The notes: a model not told the origin generated them from the sequence alone. A stretch of 64,000 nt of DNA from Clostridium putrefaciens (GCF_900461105.1 NZ_UFWZ01000001.1:992001-1056000), one strand, 5' to 3'. Counted from the stretch's first letter, positions 18,725 to 28,632 are shown. Made by a program: numbers and translations.

Positions 18725-19660
18725 TTGAAACAAAAGGTTTTTATATTTATATTAGGGTTAATAGGACTTAACTTTATACTACATAGTAATGTTTTTGCTA
18801 TCAAGGAGAAAGAGAAATATTCTATACCAAATCTTCAGATAGGTGTTATAAGCGATGTGCATATTGGTGATAAAAAAGAAAAAGATATGTTTACAAGAGC
18901 TTTAAATGATTACAAAAACATAGCTCCAAACCTTAAAGTATTAGCTATGGTAGGAGATATTACAAACAATGGGTTAGAATTTCAGTATGATGAGTTTATG
19001 TATCTATTAAACAAGAACCTAGATTCAAATATAGAAAGAGTCATTTCTATTGGTAACCATGAATATTATGAAAGAGGAGTTTTTCCAGAGTCTAAAGTTA
19101 CAGATAAAGAACTAAGTGATAGATTTGTTAAAAAAACAGGTATGCCTTCCCTTTATTATGATAAATGGATAGAAGGATATCACTTTATAACTTTAGGTGG
19201 TGAAGAGTCTATGATTTCAGATATGGCTAATGGAGATACCCCAATAATATCTGAAACTCAATACAGATGGCTTAAAAAGGTATTAGAAGTTCATGATAAA
19301 GATAATAAACCTATATTTATATTTTTGCATCAACCAATTTACAATACCGTATATGGTAGCTGTGAATCTGGGGAATTAAAGGATGAAAAGCTAATGGAAA
19401 TATTAAAAGGGTATCCACAAAGTATACTCTTTTCAGGACATTCACACTATATATTAAATCATCCAAAATCAATTTACGAAGATGGATTTACTATGGTGAA
19501 CACATCTTCAATAGCTTACACTTGCTCAGAAAAAGGCGAGGAAGATAGTAAATATTCACAAGGATTATTATTAAACATATATGGTGATAGAGTTGAAATA
19601 AAGTCTAGAGAATTCACTAATAATACGTGGATAAATACCAATGTTATAAAAAACAAATAA
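18725..19660 (+). CDS. Secreted calcineurin-like metallophosphoesterase
   Basis: A signal peptide (KQKVFIFILGLIGLNFILHSNVFA) leads into a metallophosphoesterase domain with all ligand motifs: GVISDVHIGD, MVGDITNNG, SIGNHEYY, FLHQP and FSGHSHY. It should hydrolyse phosphomonoesters or diesters outside the membrane. The start is TTG at 18725, two bases after the preceding stop; the ribosome site is weak, so translation is probably coupled to the HMA-like gene. 311 residues. Confidence 0.82.
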   Translation: MKQKVFIFILGLIGLNFILHSNVFAIKEKEKYSIPNLQIGVISDVHIGDKKEKDMFTRALNDYKNIAPNLKVLAMVGDITNNGLEFQYDEFMYLLNKNLDSNIERVISIGNHEYYERGVFPESKVTDKELSDRFVKKTGMPSLYYDKWIEGYHFITLGGEESMISDMANGDTPIISETQYRWLKKVLEVHDKDNKPIFIFLHQPIYNTVYGSCESGELKDEKLMEILKGYPQSILFSGHSHYILNHPKSIYEDGFTMVNTSSIAYTCSEKGEEDSKYSQGLLLNIYGDRVEIKSREFTNNTWINTNVIKNK

Positions 19661-19689
19661 AGATAAAATAAGAAGTACCTGTAAGTATA

Positions 19690-19743
19690 TTGACAAAGTA
19701 GTTGTCATACCATATAATGGATGCACCTCGGAAAGGTGCATCC
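19690..19743 (+). promoter_or_regulatory. Sigma-A promoter with a dyad at the transcription start
   Basis: TTGACA (19690-19695), a 17-base spacer and TATAAT (19713-19718) form a consensus promoter. A near-perfect inverted repeat, GGATGCACCT and AGGTGCATCC (19719-19743), starts directly after the -10 box and covers the expected start site. A second short dyad TGACA/TGTCA spans -35 and spacer. The large dyad could be an operator or a 5'-end hairpin of the mRNA. Confidence 0.75.
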
Positions 19744-19766
19744 AAAAAAATACAGGGAGTGATTTA

Positions 19767-20756
19767 ATGTTAATTTTGACTAAAGAAGATATAAAAAAGG
19801 TATTTACTATGAAAGATGCTATTGAGGCAGATAAAGAAGCTTTAAAGATATATTCAAAAGGAGAAAGTGTAGTGCCTTTAAGGGTTAATATAGATATACC
19901 AAAATATGAAGGTCAGAGTTTGTTTATGCCAGCCTATGCAGAGGGGATTGATGCTACTGGAATAAAGATAGTATCTATATTTCCTAAAAATATTGAAATG
20001 GGAAAGCCTTCAACCCCAGCTCAAATGATTTTACTTGATGGAAAGACGGGAGAGGTTTCAGCTATAATGGATGGAACTTATTTAACTCAATTAAGAACTG
20101 GAGCGGTTCAAGGAGCAGCTACAGATATTCTAGCTACAAAAGATGCTAAGATTGCAGTGCTTTTTGGAACAGGAGGTCAGGCATCTGCTCAGCTAGAGGC
20201 AATGATTTGTGTAAGAGATTTAGATGAAGTTAGAGTTTTTGATATAAATGAGTCTAGAGCAGAGGAATTCGTAGAAGATATGAAAGTAAAGTTAGCTAAG
20301 TATAATACAAGAATAATAGCTGTAAAGGATGGTAATGAAGCTATAAAAGATGCAGATATTATAACTACAGTTACAACCTCTAAAAGGCCAGTTTTTAATG
20401 GAAGTTTAGTAAAAAAGGGCGCTCATGTTAATGGAGTTGGAGCCTATACACCTAAGATGCAAGAATTAGATGAAGGTTTAATAAAAAAGGCAGATAAGAT
20501 ATATTTCGATACAAAAAAAGGAGTTCTTGCAGAGGCAGGGGATTTTATAATACCAATGGAAAAAGGAATTATATCAAACAAAGATTTTAACGGTGAATTA
20601 GGACAAGTTATATTAGGTGAAATATTAGGACGAGAAAATGATGATGAAATCACGCTCTTTAAAACTGTTGGAATTGGTGTATTAGATCTAGTTACTGCAC
20701 ATAGAATATATGAAAAGGCAATAAAAAGTAATGTAGGAACCAATATAGAAATATAG
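19767..20756 (+). CDS. Ornithine cyclodeaminase / mu-crystallin family enzyme
   Basis: The 329-residue NAD-dependent enzyme shows RVNIDIP, GIKIVSIFPKN, YLTQLRTGAVQGAATDILA, the Rossmann stretch AVLFGTGGQASAQLEAM and HVNGVGAYTPKMQELD, all family marks. Members act as ornithine cyclodeaminase, alanine or other imino-acid dehydrogenases; the exact substrate cannot be fixed from motifs. It has its own consensus promoter and terminator and a GGGAGTGA ribosome site, so it is a single-gene unit. Confidence 0.9.
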   Translation: MLILTKEDIKKVFTMKDAIEADKEALKIYSKGESVVPLRVNIDIPKYEGQSLFMPAYAEGIDATGIKIVSIFPKNIEMGKPSTPAQMILLDGKTGEVSAIMDGTYLTQLRTGAVQGAATDILATKDAKIAVLFGTGGQASAQLEAMICVRDLDEVRVFDINESRAEEFVEDMKVKLAKYNTRIIAVKDGNEAIKDADIITTVTTSKRPVFNGSLVKKGAHVNGVGAYTPKMQELDEGLIKKADKIYFDTKKGVLAEAGDFIIPMEKGIISNKDFNGELGQVILGEILGRENDDEITLFKTVGIGVLDLVTAHRIYEKAIKSNVGTNIEI

Positions 20757-20799
20757 AAATATAGAAATAAAAATATATAACAATATAAAACCCAGTGTA

Positions 20800-20838
20800 A
20801 AAGCTACCTTTATTATATAAATGATAAAGGTAGTTTTT
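20800..20838 (+). terminator. Terminator after ornithine cyclodeaminase-family gene
   Basis: CTACCTTTAT (20804-20813) pairs with ATAAAGGTAG (20824-20833), followed by TTTTT. Confidence 0.88.
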
Positions 20839-20994
20839 ATATGTTTATATAGCTATCTTAAAATGAGAAAACATCAAACATCACTAAATATACATATTAC
20901 TTACTGTTTAAACCTTTGTAAGTTTAAATTTACTTAAATGAAATCCTTTAAATCAAATCCCTTGAATCAAATGGAACATTAATGTAATAATTTA

Positions 20995-21003
20995 TGATAT
21001 AAT
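20995..21003 (+). promoter_or_regulatory. Extended -10 promoter of the secreted peptidase gene
   Basis: TG-A-TATAAT is an extended -10 element. Transcription from it would leave a ~155-base 5' leader before 21165 that contains GGCTA (about 21112) pairing with TAGCC (about 21135). I recognise no riboswitch class there. Confidence 0.45.
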
Positions 21004-21164
21004 TACACTTTAAACATTTTAATTATATATAAAGTAGGAAGGTGAGACAGATTTGATTTAAAATTGAGAGCACTATAAAATTATGCATGAATGCGCAAGA
21101 CAAAAATTAAAAAGGCTAATAACTAATTAAAAGGATAGCCGCACATTTATTAGGGGGAAAGTTC

Positions 21165-23732
21165 ATGAAGAAGATTATATCTATTATATTAACGTTAACA
21201 TTTGTATTTTGTACAACCACAGTTACATACGCAACAAATAGTGGTAATTCATCTGAAATTATCAGTGAAGAAATGACTGCTATGAATAATCTAGGTTTGA
21301 TTAAAGAAGTAACAGCTAAATACGCATTAGAACAACCAACGAGAGTTGAGGTTGCAACTATAATTTTAAGATTGAGTGGATTGGAAGAGAAAGCAAAATC
21401 ATTTATAGGAGAAGAAAACTTTTTGGATTATGAATCTGTAAACTCAGTAGAGGAGAAAAATATACTTGCATATATAAAAGCAAATCCAAAATCTTGTTTA
21501 ATGGACATTGATGAAAATAACTTCAATCCCAATAAGGCAATAGATGAGCAGGATTTCTACAAGATTGCTCTTAAGTTACTTGGATATGAACAAGGAAGTG
21601 ATTATACAGATGAAAATGTAATGAAATTTGCAACATCTATTGGTCTTAAGGCTTCAGGAAAAGATAAGTTTACAAATGATAGACTTGCAAAAGCACTTAA
21701 TGATTGCTTAAAGTCTAAAACAAAAAAACATCGTGAATATTTTGAAGTATTATTAGAATCAGGATTTATGATGGATTTTAATAAAGACAAAGAGGTGCCA
21801 GAAATACTTGTATTTGATGGAAAGCCTCAACCGATATTTAAACATGATGATGCTATATATGAAAAGGTATATGTAGAATCACCACAAGATACAGATCTTG
21901 ATAAAAAACGTGATTTAATTGAGGCGTGGATAAAGCGTCCTATTGAAACTGAAAAAGGAATGAAAGTACCAGTAATATTTGAGGTAAGTCCTTACAGACC
22001 TGTAACCAACGATGACCTATATATTACTCATAATGTAGATGAAGATTTAACTATAAGTCCTGAAAATAATATAAAATATGAGGATATAAAATATATACCA
22101 GAGGAAAAGGCAGTTGTGCCGCCAAGAAAGATTACAAGTAAGGCTAAAAATGCAAAAGTTGAACCTTTTGAGTTTGGTGGATGGTATAATTATTTTATAC
22201 CCAGAGGATATGCAGTAGTATTTTCTGGCGGAATAGGAACCTTGGGATCTGAAGGCCTTGTAAGTACAGGATCAGTGGATGAAACAATATCAACTGTTGC
22301 TGTAATAGATTGGTTAAATGGTAGAGCTAAAGCATTTACAAATAAAACTGATAACATTGAAGTAGCTGCAGATTGGTGTACGGGAAATGTAGGAATGTCA
22401 GGGCGTTCATATAGAGGTACATTAGCTATAGCTGCTGCAACAACAGGAGTAGAAGGCTTAAAAACAATAGTTCCTGAAGCATCAATAAGTAACTGGTATG
22501 ACTATTATAGAGCAAATGGATTAGCAGCTCCAGCTTTAGGTTGGCAGGGAGATGATGCAGATTTGCTTGCAACATACTGTATGAGTAGAATGCAAGATCC
22601 TAAAGATTATCCAAAAGTAGAGAAGCTATTTGAAAAAAATATGAATCAAATGAGAAGTAATCAAGACCGAGTTACCGGAGATTATAATAAGTTTTGGGAT
22701 GAACGTAATTATCTAAATAATGCTAGCAAGATAAAGGCAAGTGTATTTATTGTTCATGGTCTTAGTGATTGGAATGTAAGAAGTAAGCAATTTGATATGT
22801 TATGGAAAGAACTTGAAAAGTACAATGTGCCACGCAAAATTATATTGCATCAAGGTGAGCATATAAGTATAAATAATTTAGAAGGAATAGATTATAATGA
22901 TATAATGAGCAAATGGTTTGCTTATTGGCTTTATGATATAGATAATAATGTAATGGACGATGTACCAACAGCTACTATACAAAACAATACAAGTCTTGAG
23001 TGGGAGAAGTTTAATAATTGGCCAGTAAAATCACAAGGTGTTAAATTTTATCTTGATAATGATGGTAAAACTGGTATGTTAAAATCCACCCCAACAAAAA
23101 AAGATTTAAAAGAAGCATTTGCTGATGACTTAGAATTAGCACAGTTTAATAGAGAAAGACCAGATCTTAGTAAATGGCTAGATACAATAGTTAAAAAGCC
23201 TGAAGAAATAAGACCGGATAGATTATCATATCTAAGTGATGCGATTACTGAAGATACAAGAATAAGTGGAACCATAAATGTTTCAATAAAAGCATCCATA
23301 GATCAACCTACTGCTAATATAAGTGCAATGCTTGTTGATTATGGATCTGAATATAGAAATACAATAGAAACAGAAGTTATATATCCTAAAGGAATAATAT
23401 ATGGTGGTAATGCAGGATCAGATGATGTAGTAAACTTTATAAAGGATACCAAAAAGACAGATTATAAGGTGATTTCACGAGGATGGATGGATGCACAAAA
23501 TCGTGTATCAAATTATCGCGTAGATACTATAAATCCAGGGGAAGAGTATACATTTAATTTAGATATGCAACCTATGGATTATACTGTTAAAGAGGGTCAT
23601 AAAATAGGGTTAATAATACTATCTACAGATGCAGAGAATACTATAAGACCTTTCAAAACTACAAATTTCATGTTTAATACAAGTGAAAGCTTTGTAGAAA
23701 TTCCAATAGTTAATGGTGTTAAAAAGAAATAA
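21165..23732 (+). CDS. Secreted CocE/PepX-type (S15) hydrolase with degenerate SLH-like N-terminal region
   Basis: A signal peptide (residues 1-24, ending TYA) is followed by ~180 residues resembling S-layer homology repeats (AMNNLGLIKEVTAKYALEQP, RVEVATIILRLSG, then a second weaker unit). From ~residue 225 it matches Xaa-Pro dipeptidyl-peptidase and cocaine-esterase-like S15 enzymes: nucleophile elbow GMSGRSYRG, acid region FIVHGLSDWNV and catalytic His in LHQGEHIS, then a C-terminal jelly-roll (~650-855). It should cleave X-Pro dipeptides or acyl esters at the cell surface. 855 residues; GGGGGAAAG precedes the ATG. Confidence 0.85.
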   Translation: MKKIISIILTLTFVFCTTTVTYATNSGNSSEIISEEMTAMNNLGLIKEVTAKYALEQPTRVEVATIILRLSGLEEKAKSFIGEENFLDYESVNSVEEKNILAYIKANPKSCLMDIDENNFNPNKAIDEQDFYKIALKLLGYEQGSDYTDENVMKFATSIGLKASGKDKFTNDRLAKALNDCLKSKTKKHREYFEVLLESGFMMDFNKDKEVPEILVFDGKPQPIFKHDDAIYEKVYVESPQDTDLDKKRDLIEAWIKRPIETEKGMKVPVIFEVSPYRPVTNDDLYITHNVDEDLTISPENNIKYEDIKYIPEEKAVVPPRKITSKAKNAKVEPFEFGGWYNYFIPRGYAVVFSGGIGTLGSEGLVSTGSVDETISTVAVIDWLNGRAKAFTNKTDNIEVAADWCTGNVGMSGRSYRGTLAIAAATTGVEGLKTIVPEASISNWYDYYRANGLAAPALGWQGDDADLLATYCMSRMQDPKDYPKVEKLFEKNMNQMRSNQDRVTGDYNKFWDERNYLNNASKIKASVFIVHGLSDWNVRSKQFDMLWKELEKYNVPRKIILHQGEHISINNLEGIDYNDIMSKWFAYWLYDIDNNVMDDVPTATIQNNTSLEWEKFNNWPVKSQGVKFYLDNDGKTGMLKSTPTKKDLKEAFADDLELAQFNRERPDLSKWLDTIVKKPEEIRPDRLSYLSDAITEDTRISGTINVSIKASIDQPTANISAMLVDYGSEYRNTIETEVIYPKGIIYGGNAGSDDVVNFIKDTKKTDYKVISRGWMDAQNRVSNYRVDTINPGEEYTFNLDMQPMDYTVKEGHKIGLIILSTDAENTIRPFKTTNFMFNTSESFVEIPIVNGVKKK

Positions 23733-23756
23733 AAGAAGTAAATGAAACTTAATCCT

Positions 23757-23799
23757 AAAAAAAGAATGGACCACCTTAAGGTGACCCATTCTTTTTTTA
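23757..23799 (+). terminator. Terminator after the secreted peptidase gene
   Basis: AAAAAGAATGG pairs with CCATTCTTTTT around an inner dyad ACCTTAAGGT. The flanking A and T runs would let it work in both directions, ending the convergent chemoreceptor transcript too. Confidence 0.85.
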
Positions 23800-23929
23800 G
23801 TAATGCTAATTATTAAGTAACTTTATGTCATACAAATATGATGTAGAAGTAATATTGGTATCAGTAAGGTTTTATAAATATATTAATATTGAAATTATGA
23901 AATGGGTAGATATCAAAAATTATATTTTC

Positions 23930-25663
23930 TTATACTTTAAACTTAGAAATACTATCGCTTAGTACTTTAGCTTCCTTATTTAAAGATTCGGACATAACTT
24001 TAAATTCTTCTGATGAAGCCATTTGCTCTTCAGTTACTGCAGCTAAACTCATAGCGTTTGAATCTATTACTTTTGATACTTCATCTATTTCATTCATATT
24101 TTCATTTATATTTGAAATTCTTGATACTATATTACCGGCTGAATTTTTGATTTCGACTATTTTACTTTCTATATCTGAATTAGAATTTTTTATTATTTCG
24201 AAGGTATTACTGACATTATCGGTATATACTTTACCCTCTTTTGTCATAGTAACACTAGTAGAAATAGCTTGCAGAACATTATTAGTTTGTTGATTCATAG
24301 TGTTAATTATATCTACTACTTCACTAGCGGCTACATTTGATTCTACAGCAAGCTTTCTAACTTCATCAGCTACAACTGCAAATCCACGTCCATCTTCACC
24401 AGCTCTTGCAGCTTCTATTGCCGCATTCAATGCAAGAAGATTAGTTTGTTCTGCAATACCTGATATTGTTGTTAATATACCTTGTATTTTGTTAATACTT
24501 TGAGCCAATTCCATAATAACTGAATTTACATTATTAATACTACTTTCAATGTTATTAATTTTACTTTTAGTATCTTTAATTACTACTGTACCAATATTAG
24601 TATTTTCTAATGTTTTAAATGCAATTTTAGTAGTGTCGTTTATTTGAGTAAATATATATTGTATGTCAAGATCCAATTTAACTAAGACTTCTTTTATATT
24701 TTGTGTTTTCATGGTTTGATCAGTTGAAATTAATGAAATTTCATTTGTAGATACCGTTAGCTCTTCAGAAGCACTTGATGAATCTGATGAACTTTCTAAA
24801 ATACTTTGAGCAGTTTCAGTAACGTTTTTAGAAGATGTTTTAATTTTATCTATCATATCTCTTAATGAATCAGTAGTTTTACTTAAAGCTATATTAATAT
24901 TACCTATTTCATCATTTCTAGAAATGTCAATAGGTAAGGTTAAATCTCCTTCAGAAATGGTGTTTATTGATTTTATTAAAATATCCATTGGCTTGAACAT
25001 AAATTTTAAAACAATATAATTAATAATTATAGCAATTAGGATTAAAGCAATAGTAATTAAAATTATCATCATAGTTAATTTACTCATTTTTTCAGCAAGT
25101 TCTGTCTCTTGATAATCATATTCCATTACTCCAACTACTTTATTAGAAGAATTAAATATTGGAACAAAAGCTGATATGTAATTTTTTTTAAATGTTTCTA
25201 CATAATATCGTTCGCTAGTATATGATTTACCTGTATCAAAAGCCAACTTTGCTTCTTTAGAAAAGTCAGTCTTTATTTGTTTATAGCCTATATCAACATC
25301 TGCATCGCTTCCGTCAATTATGTAAGTATAATTGTTTGATTCGTTGTTTGCAATTGTGTATAACATACCATTTCCAATATTATTATTTAAATGTTGAAGT
25401 TTTTTTCTTGTATCAATATAGGATTTATCATCTGCATTTAAGGAATTAGAAAGTTCTTCAAATTTATCTCCGTCTATCAACATAGTAGCTGATTTTGCAA
25501 TATTTAAAGCTTGTCCTTTCAATAGAGTTATAGTGTGTGAATACATATTATTATAAAATAAATACCCCATGGAAAAGCTTGATAAAATTATTATTAATGT
25601 GGTTATTAAAGTTATTTTAGATTTAAGTGATAAAGAAACAATTGACGCCTTTTTAGTTTTCAA
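23930..25663 (-). CDS. Methyl-accepting chemotaxis protein
   Basis: The 577-residue receptor has a first membrane segment (~residues 14-34), an extracellular Cache-like sensor (~35-190), a second membrane segment (~191-220), a HAMP domain ([20 protein letters not shown]) and a cytoplasmic signalling coiled coil. The hairpin tip [19 protein letters not shown] followed by [15 protein letters not shown] is the CheW/CheA contact. It should sense a small ligand outside the cell and control CheA. No CheW-binding C-terminal pentapeptide is seen. Confidence 0.95.
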   Translation of the reverse strand: MKTKKASIVSLSLKSKITLITTLIIILSSFSMGYLFYNNMYSHTITLLKGQALNIAKSATMLIDGDKFEELSNSLNADDKSYIDTRKKLQHLNNNIGNGMLYTIANNESNNYTYIIDGSDADVDIGYKQIKTDFSKEAKLAFDTGKSYTSERYYVETFKKNYISAFVPIFNSSNKVVGVMEYDYQETELAEKMSKLTMMIILITIALILIAIIINYIVLKFMFKPMDILIKSINTISEGDLTLPIDISRNDEIGNINIALSKTTDSLRDMIDKIKTSSKNVTETAQSILESSSDSSSASEELTVSTNEISLISTDQTMKTQNIKEVLVKLDLDIQYIFTQINDTTKIAFKTLENTNIGTVVIKDTKSKINNIESSINNVNSVIMELAQSINKIQGILTTISGIAEQTNLLALNAAIEAARAGEDGRGFAVVADEVRKLAVESNVAASEVVDIINTMNQQTNNVLQAISTSVTMTKEGKVYTDNVSNTFEIIKNSNSDIESKIVEIKNSAGNIVSRISNINENMNEIDEVSKVIDSNAMSLAAVTEEQMASSEEFKVMSESLNKEAKVLSDSISKFKV

Positions 25664-25709
25664 TATGAGTCATCCTTTCATAAACACAGTTGCATGTCCT
25701 TGAGATGTC

Positions 25710-25805
25710 TTAAATAAATATCCTAATATAAGTTTTAGGCAAGTATATACATAAAAACATTATATAGTTAATAATGTAATGTTTTTCATAATTTATTTCC
25801 AACAT
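25710..25805 (-). CDS. Possible 31-codon leader ORF upstream of the chemoreceptor
   Basis: On the minus strand GGGAGGT lies nine bases before an ATG; the frame opens LEINYEKHYIINYIM and ends 47 bases before the chemoreceptor start. It runs through the terminator-like hairpin at 25750-25787, the arrangement of a translation-dependent attenuator. A hairpin (CTTATCC with GGATGAG) lies just upstream of its ribosome site. The peptide has no recognised relatives. Confidence 0.35.
   Translation of the reverse strand: MLEINYEKHYIINYIMFLCIYLPKTYIRIFI
25750..25787 (-). terminator. Terminator-like hairpin in the chemoreceptor leader
   Basis: On the minus strand AAAAACATTA pairs with TAATGTTTTT, ending in a T run, about 90 bases before the chemoreceptor start. 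Nothing upstream on that strand needs terminating, so attenuation of the receptor gene is inferred. The rest of 25810-26200 holds no clear gene. Confidence 0.5.
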
Positions 25806-26200
25806 AACAAAGACCTCCCTCATCCGAAATCTGGATAAGAAAAGTGCTCTTTATAAAATATTAAGTTATATGCATCTAGTTACTTTTAAAGTGCTTTTTT
25901 AAATTTTATACCGTAATTCTACATCATGTGTATTTTAATATAATATTTATATATTGTCAAACTTATTGTAAAATTCTAATTTAGAAATCATTGTATTTTA
26001 TTGTGATACTTGAATTTAAAATAACATGAAATTTAATACCATTTCCATATTTAAGGATTTTATATGTTGTAGTCCTCTAAGAAGAGTTTGAAGCATAGAA
26101 TGAGTATTATTAATGATTCTAATTATTAAAAGATTCTAGTATAGATTAAATATATATTAAATTAGATTAACTTATAGAAATAATAATTAGGGGTGTTATA

Positions 26201-27472
26201 GTGGAAGTTTTAAAGATGGGATCTAGAGGAGCTAATGTAATGAAAATACAAGCTGTTTTAAAAAAGATAGGTTATGGTATAGGTGGTTTAGATGGAATAT
26301 TTGGAAATGAGACAAGAAGTGCGGTTATAAGGTTTCAACAAAACAATGGTTTAACTGTAAATGGGGTTATAGGAGAAGAAACCTATGAAATACTAAATAA
26401 GTTTTTGCTAGGATATGAAGATTACATTTTAAGGGAAGGGGACAATATATATGATATAGCAAGGACACATTACACTACCATAAATAAAATAATCACGGCA
26501 AATCCAAGGGTGGATATAAAAAAAATATCTATAGGTGAAAGTATAGTAGTACCTTTTGGCATAGATGTAGTAGATACAAATATAGATTATACTTATGAAA
26601 TTATGGAAAGGGACATAGTAGGATTAAAAGCTAGGTATCCTTTTATTGAAGGAGGGGTTTTAGGAAAGAGTGTACTTCAAAAAAACCTATATTACATTAA
26701 GCTTGGAAATGGTCCAAATGAAGTGTTTTATAATGCGGCTCATCATTCTCTAGAGTGGATTACATCAACCCTTCTTATGAAATTTATTGAGGAGTTTTCA
26801 AAGGCTTACTCAGAGGATGGGATTATAAATGGATATAGGATAAAGGACATCTTTAGTAAAAGCACCATTTATATAGTGCCTATGGTAAATCCAGATGGGG
26901 TGGATCTAGTTATTGATGGATTAAAGAGAGACAATCCATATTATTCAAATCTTATTCAATGGAATAAAGGAAATAGTGACTTTTCTAAAGACTGGCAGGC
27001 TAATATTAGGGGGGTGGATTTGAATCATAATTATGATGCTTCTTGGGCTTTATCTAAGCAAGCAGAGGTAATCTACGGAATTTATGGTCCTGGTCCTACT
27101 AGGTACTCAGGAACCTATCCAGAATCAGAACCGGAAACTAAGGCTTTAGCAGACTTTACAAGAGCACATAGTTTTAGACTTGTAATAGCATATCATACAC
27201 AAGGAGAGGTAATATACTGGAAGTATCTAAAGATAATACCTAATGACTCAAGAAAGATTGCTGAGATGTTTTCAAAATCTAGTGGATATATATTATCAGA
27301 AACTACTGGAATAGTTTCTTATGCAGGATATAAAGATTGGTTTATAGAAAGTTTTGTAAGACCGGGATATACTATAGAAGTTGGAAAGGGGAAGAATCCA
27401 TTACCTATATCACAGTTTGACAAAATATATAGAGATAATATAGAAGTTCTTCTTTTAGCAGCAATTGTTTAA
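26201..27472 (+). CDS. Peptidoglycan-binding/LysM M14-family zinc carboxypeptidase (gamma-D-glutamyl-diamino acid endopeptidase-like)
   Basis: Residues 1-70 form a PG_binding_1 domain (GSRGANVMKIQAVLKKIGY, VNGVIGEETY), ~78-125 a LysM domain (LREGDNIYDIARTHYTTINKI) and ~145-423 an M14 peptidase. Zinc ligands are the HxxE in AAHHSLEW and the His in VIAYHTQGE; the catalytic Glu is in TIEVGKG. There is no signal peptide. The domain order matches endopeptidase I-like and YqgT-like proteins, which cut the D-Glu-diaminopimelate bond in spore or recycled peptidoglycan. Start is GTG with AGGGGTG upstream. Confidence 0.88.
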   Translation: MEVLKMGSRGANVMKIQAVLKKIGYGIGGLDGIFGNETRSAVIRFQQNNGLTVNGVIGEETYEILNKFLLGYEDYILREGDNIYDIARTHYTTINKIITANPRVDIKKISIGESIVVPFGIDVVDTNIDYTYEIMERDIVGLKARYPFIEGGVLGKSVLQKNLYYIKLGNGPNEVFYNAAHHSLEWITSTLLMKFIEEFSKAYSEDGIINGYRIKDIFSKSTIYIVPMVNPDGVDLVIDGLKRDNPYYSNLIQWNKGNSDFSKDWQANIRGVDLNHNYDASWALSKQAEVIYGIYGPGPTRYSGTYPESEPETKALADFTRAHSFRLVIAYHTQGEVIYWKYLKIIPNDSRKIAEMFSKSSGYILSETTGIVSYAGYKDWFIESFVRPGYTIEVGKGKNPLPISQFDKIYRDNIEVLLLAAIV

Positions 27473-27504
27473 ATATATATAAGTCATATATTTATAGTAT
27501 ATAT

Positions 27505-27542
27505 AAAGAAAAAATAAAACCCTTCGATTTTATTTTTTCTTT
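27505..27542. terminator. Bidirectional terminator between convergent genes
   Basis: AAAGAAAAAATAAAA pairs with TTTTATTTTTTCTTT around CCCTTCG. It overlaps the last codons of the minus-strand methyltransferase gene and serves both transcripts. Confidence 0.8.
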
Positions 27543-28414
27543 CCTATTAGTATTAATAAGTCTACAGTTATATTCTGGATGTTCAGGTTTAAAGCATCCT
27601 GGATCTTATTGTCAGTTACATTCCAAGAAAGAGGAGTCATTTTTATAAGATGTTTAAAAAGTGATGAATCTAAAGAAACAGTATAATTTACTTTTTCTGT
27701 AGCCACTATATTAAAATTATTAGAAAAATGATTTATGACTCTTTCATTTGAATATTGCTCTTTATCTGTATTATTATATAAAACGCTTCTAAGTTCTAAA
27801 AGATAATCACTCCCTGGTATAACTTTTACAAGAAACCCAGAAGAACTTAAAAGTCTATTAAATTCTGAGTAATTAGAAGGGGAAAGTATGCTAAGAATTA
27901 TATCGAAAGCATTATCTCTAAAAGGCATCTTTGATAGATCGGATACGCTCCATATGGCATCTTGATACTCTCTTGAAGCTATATGAATTCCTTCTTTAGA
28001 TATATCAATACCTACACCTTTAAAATTAGACTTTGAATTAACATTTGTATTAGATAATATGTCTTTTAAATGGGATCCCTCTCCACATCCAGCATCTAAC
28101 ATTTGTATATTCCTTTTATTAAAAGGCTCCATAGTTTTAATGATTAAATCACTAACAGATTTAGTCATTGGATAAAAAAAGCCACTTTTGCATAAGGTAT
28201 TTCTAGATTCTAACATTTCTTTACCATATTCACTTTTTACCGAATGAGGTAATAAGTTTATATAACCATTTTTGGACAAGTCAAAACAATGATTTTTTTT
28301 GCAAATTAAACTATTAGACTGAAAAGAAACATTCATAGGACCTTGACATAAGGGACAAGAAAATATATTTTCACTTTTCCTTATTAAACTTTTTGCTAAA
28401 TCAAATTTTTTCAC
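27530..28414 (-). CDS. RlmA-type 23S rRNA (guanine-N1) methyltransferase
   Basis: The 294-residue protein starts with a zinc finger, FSCPLCQGPM...LICKKNHCFD, followed by SKNGYINLLP and KEMLESRNTLCKSGFF, the distinctive N-terminus of RlmA/TlrB enzymes. The Rossmann methyltransferase domain has the SAM loop MLDAGCGEGSHL and the motif LSPSNYSEFNRLL. Members methylate G745 or G748 of 23S rRNA in the macrolide exit tunnel; which one cannot be told here. Start is GTG with AAGGAGAA. A hairpin CTACC/GGTAG (about 28456-28471) lies in its leader. Confidence 0.85.
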   Translation of the reverse strand: MKKFDLAKSLIRKSENIFSCPLCQGPMNVSFQSNSLICKKNHCFDLSKNGYINLLPHSVKSEYGKEMLESRNTLCKSGFFYPMTKSVSDLIIKTMEPFNKRNIQMLDAGCGEGSHLKDILSNTNVNSKSNFKGVGIDISKEGIHIASREYQDAIWSVSDLSKMPFRDNAFDIILSILSPSNYSEFNRLLSSSGFLVKVIPGSDYLLELRSVLYNNTDKEQYSNERVINHFSNNFNIVATEKVNYTVSLDSSLFKHLIKMTPLSWNVTDNKIQDALNLNIQNITVDLLILIGKKK

Positions 28415-28598
28415 TTTATTCTCCTTAATTTTAACTACGTCTATGCGAAATTCTACTACCTCTTAGGTAGTGAGATGAATATGATATTATTATAAATAAC
28501 TTGATACTACTTACAATAACTACATTTGTATAATTATTATAACATTTATTAATTTAAAACGGAATATAATTAGTAGTACCTATAACTGTTTTAATAGG

Positions 28599-28632
28599 AA
28601 AAGCCTTTCAATAAGCTTATTGAAAGGCTTTT
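28599..28632 (-). terminator. Terminator of the ABC-F gene
   Basis: AAAAGCCTTTCAATAA pairs with TTATTGAAAGGCTTTT in a near-perfect palindrome after the minus-strand ABC-F stop. The 275-base gap also holds the start region of the methyltransferase gene. Confidence 0.85.

Noticed and set aside
21004-21164. c-di-GMP (GEMM) riboswitch in the leader of the secreted peptidase gene
   Set aside because: A GGCTA/TAGCC stem exists but the conserved GEMM junction sequences are missing.
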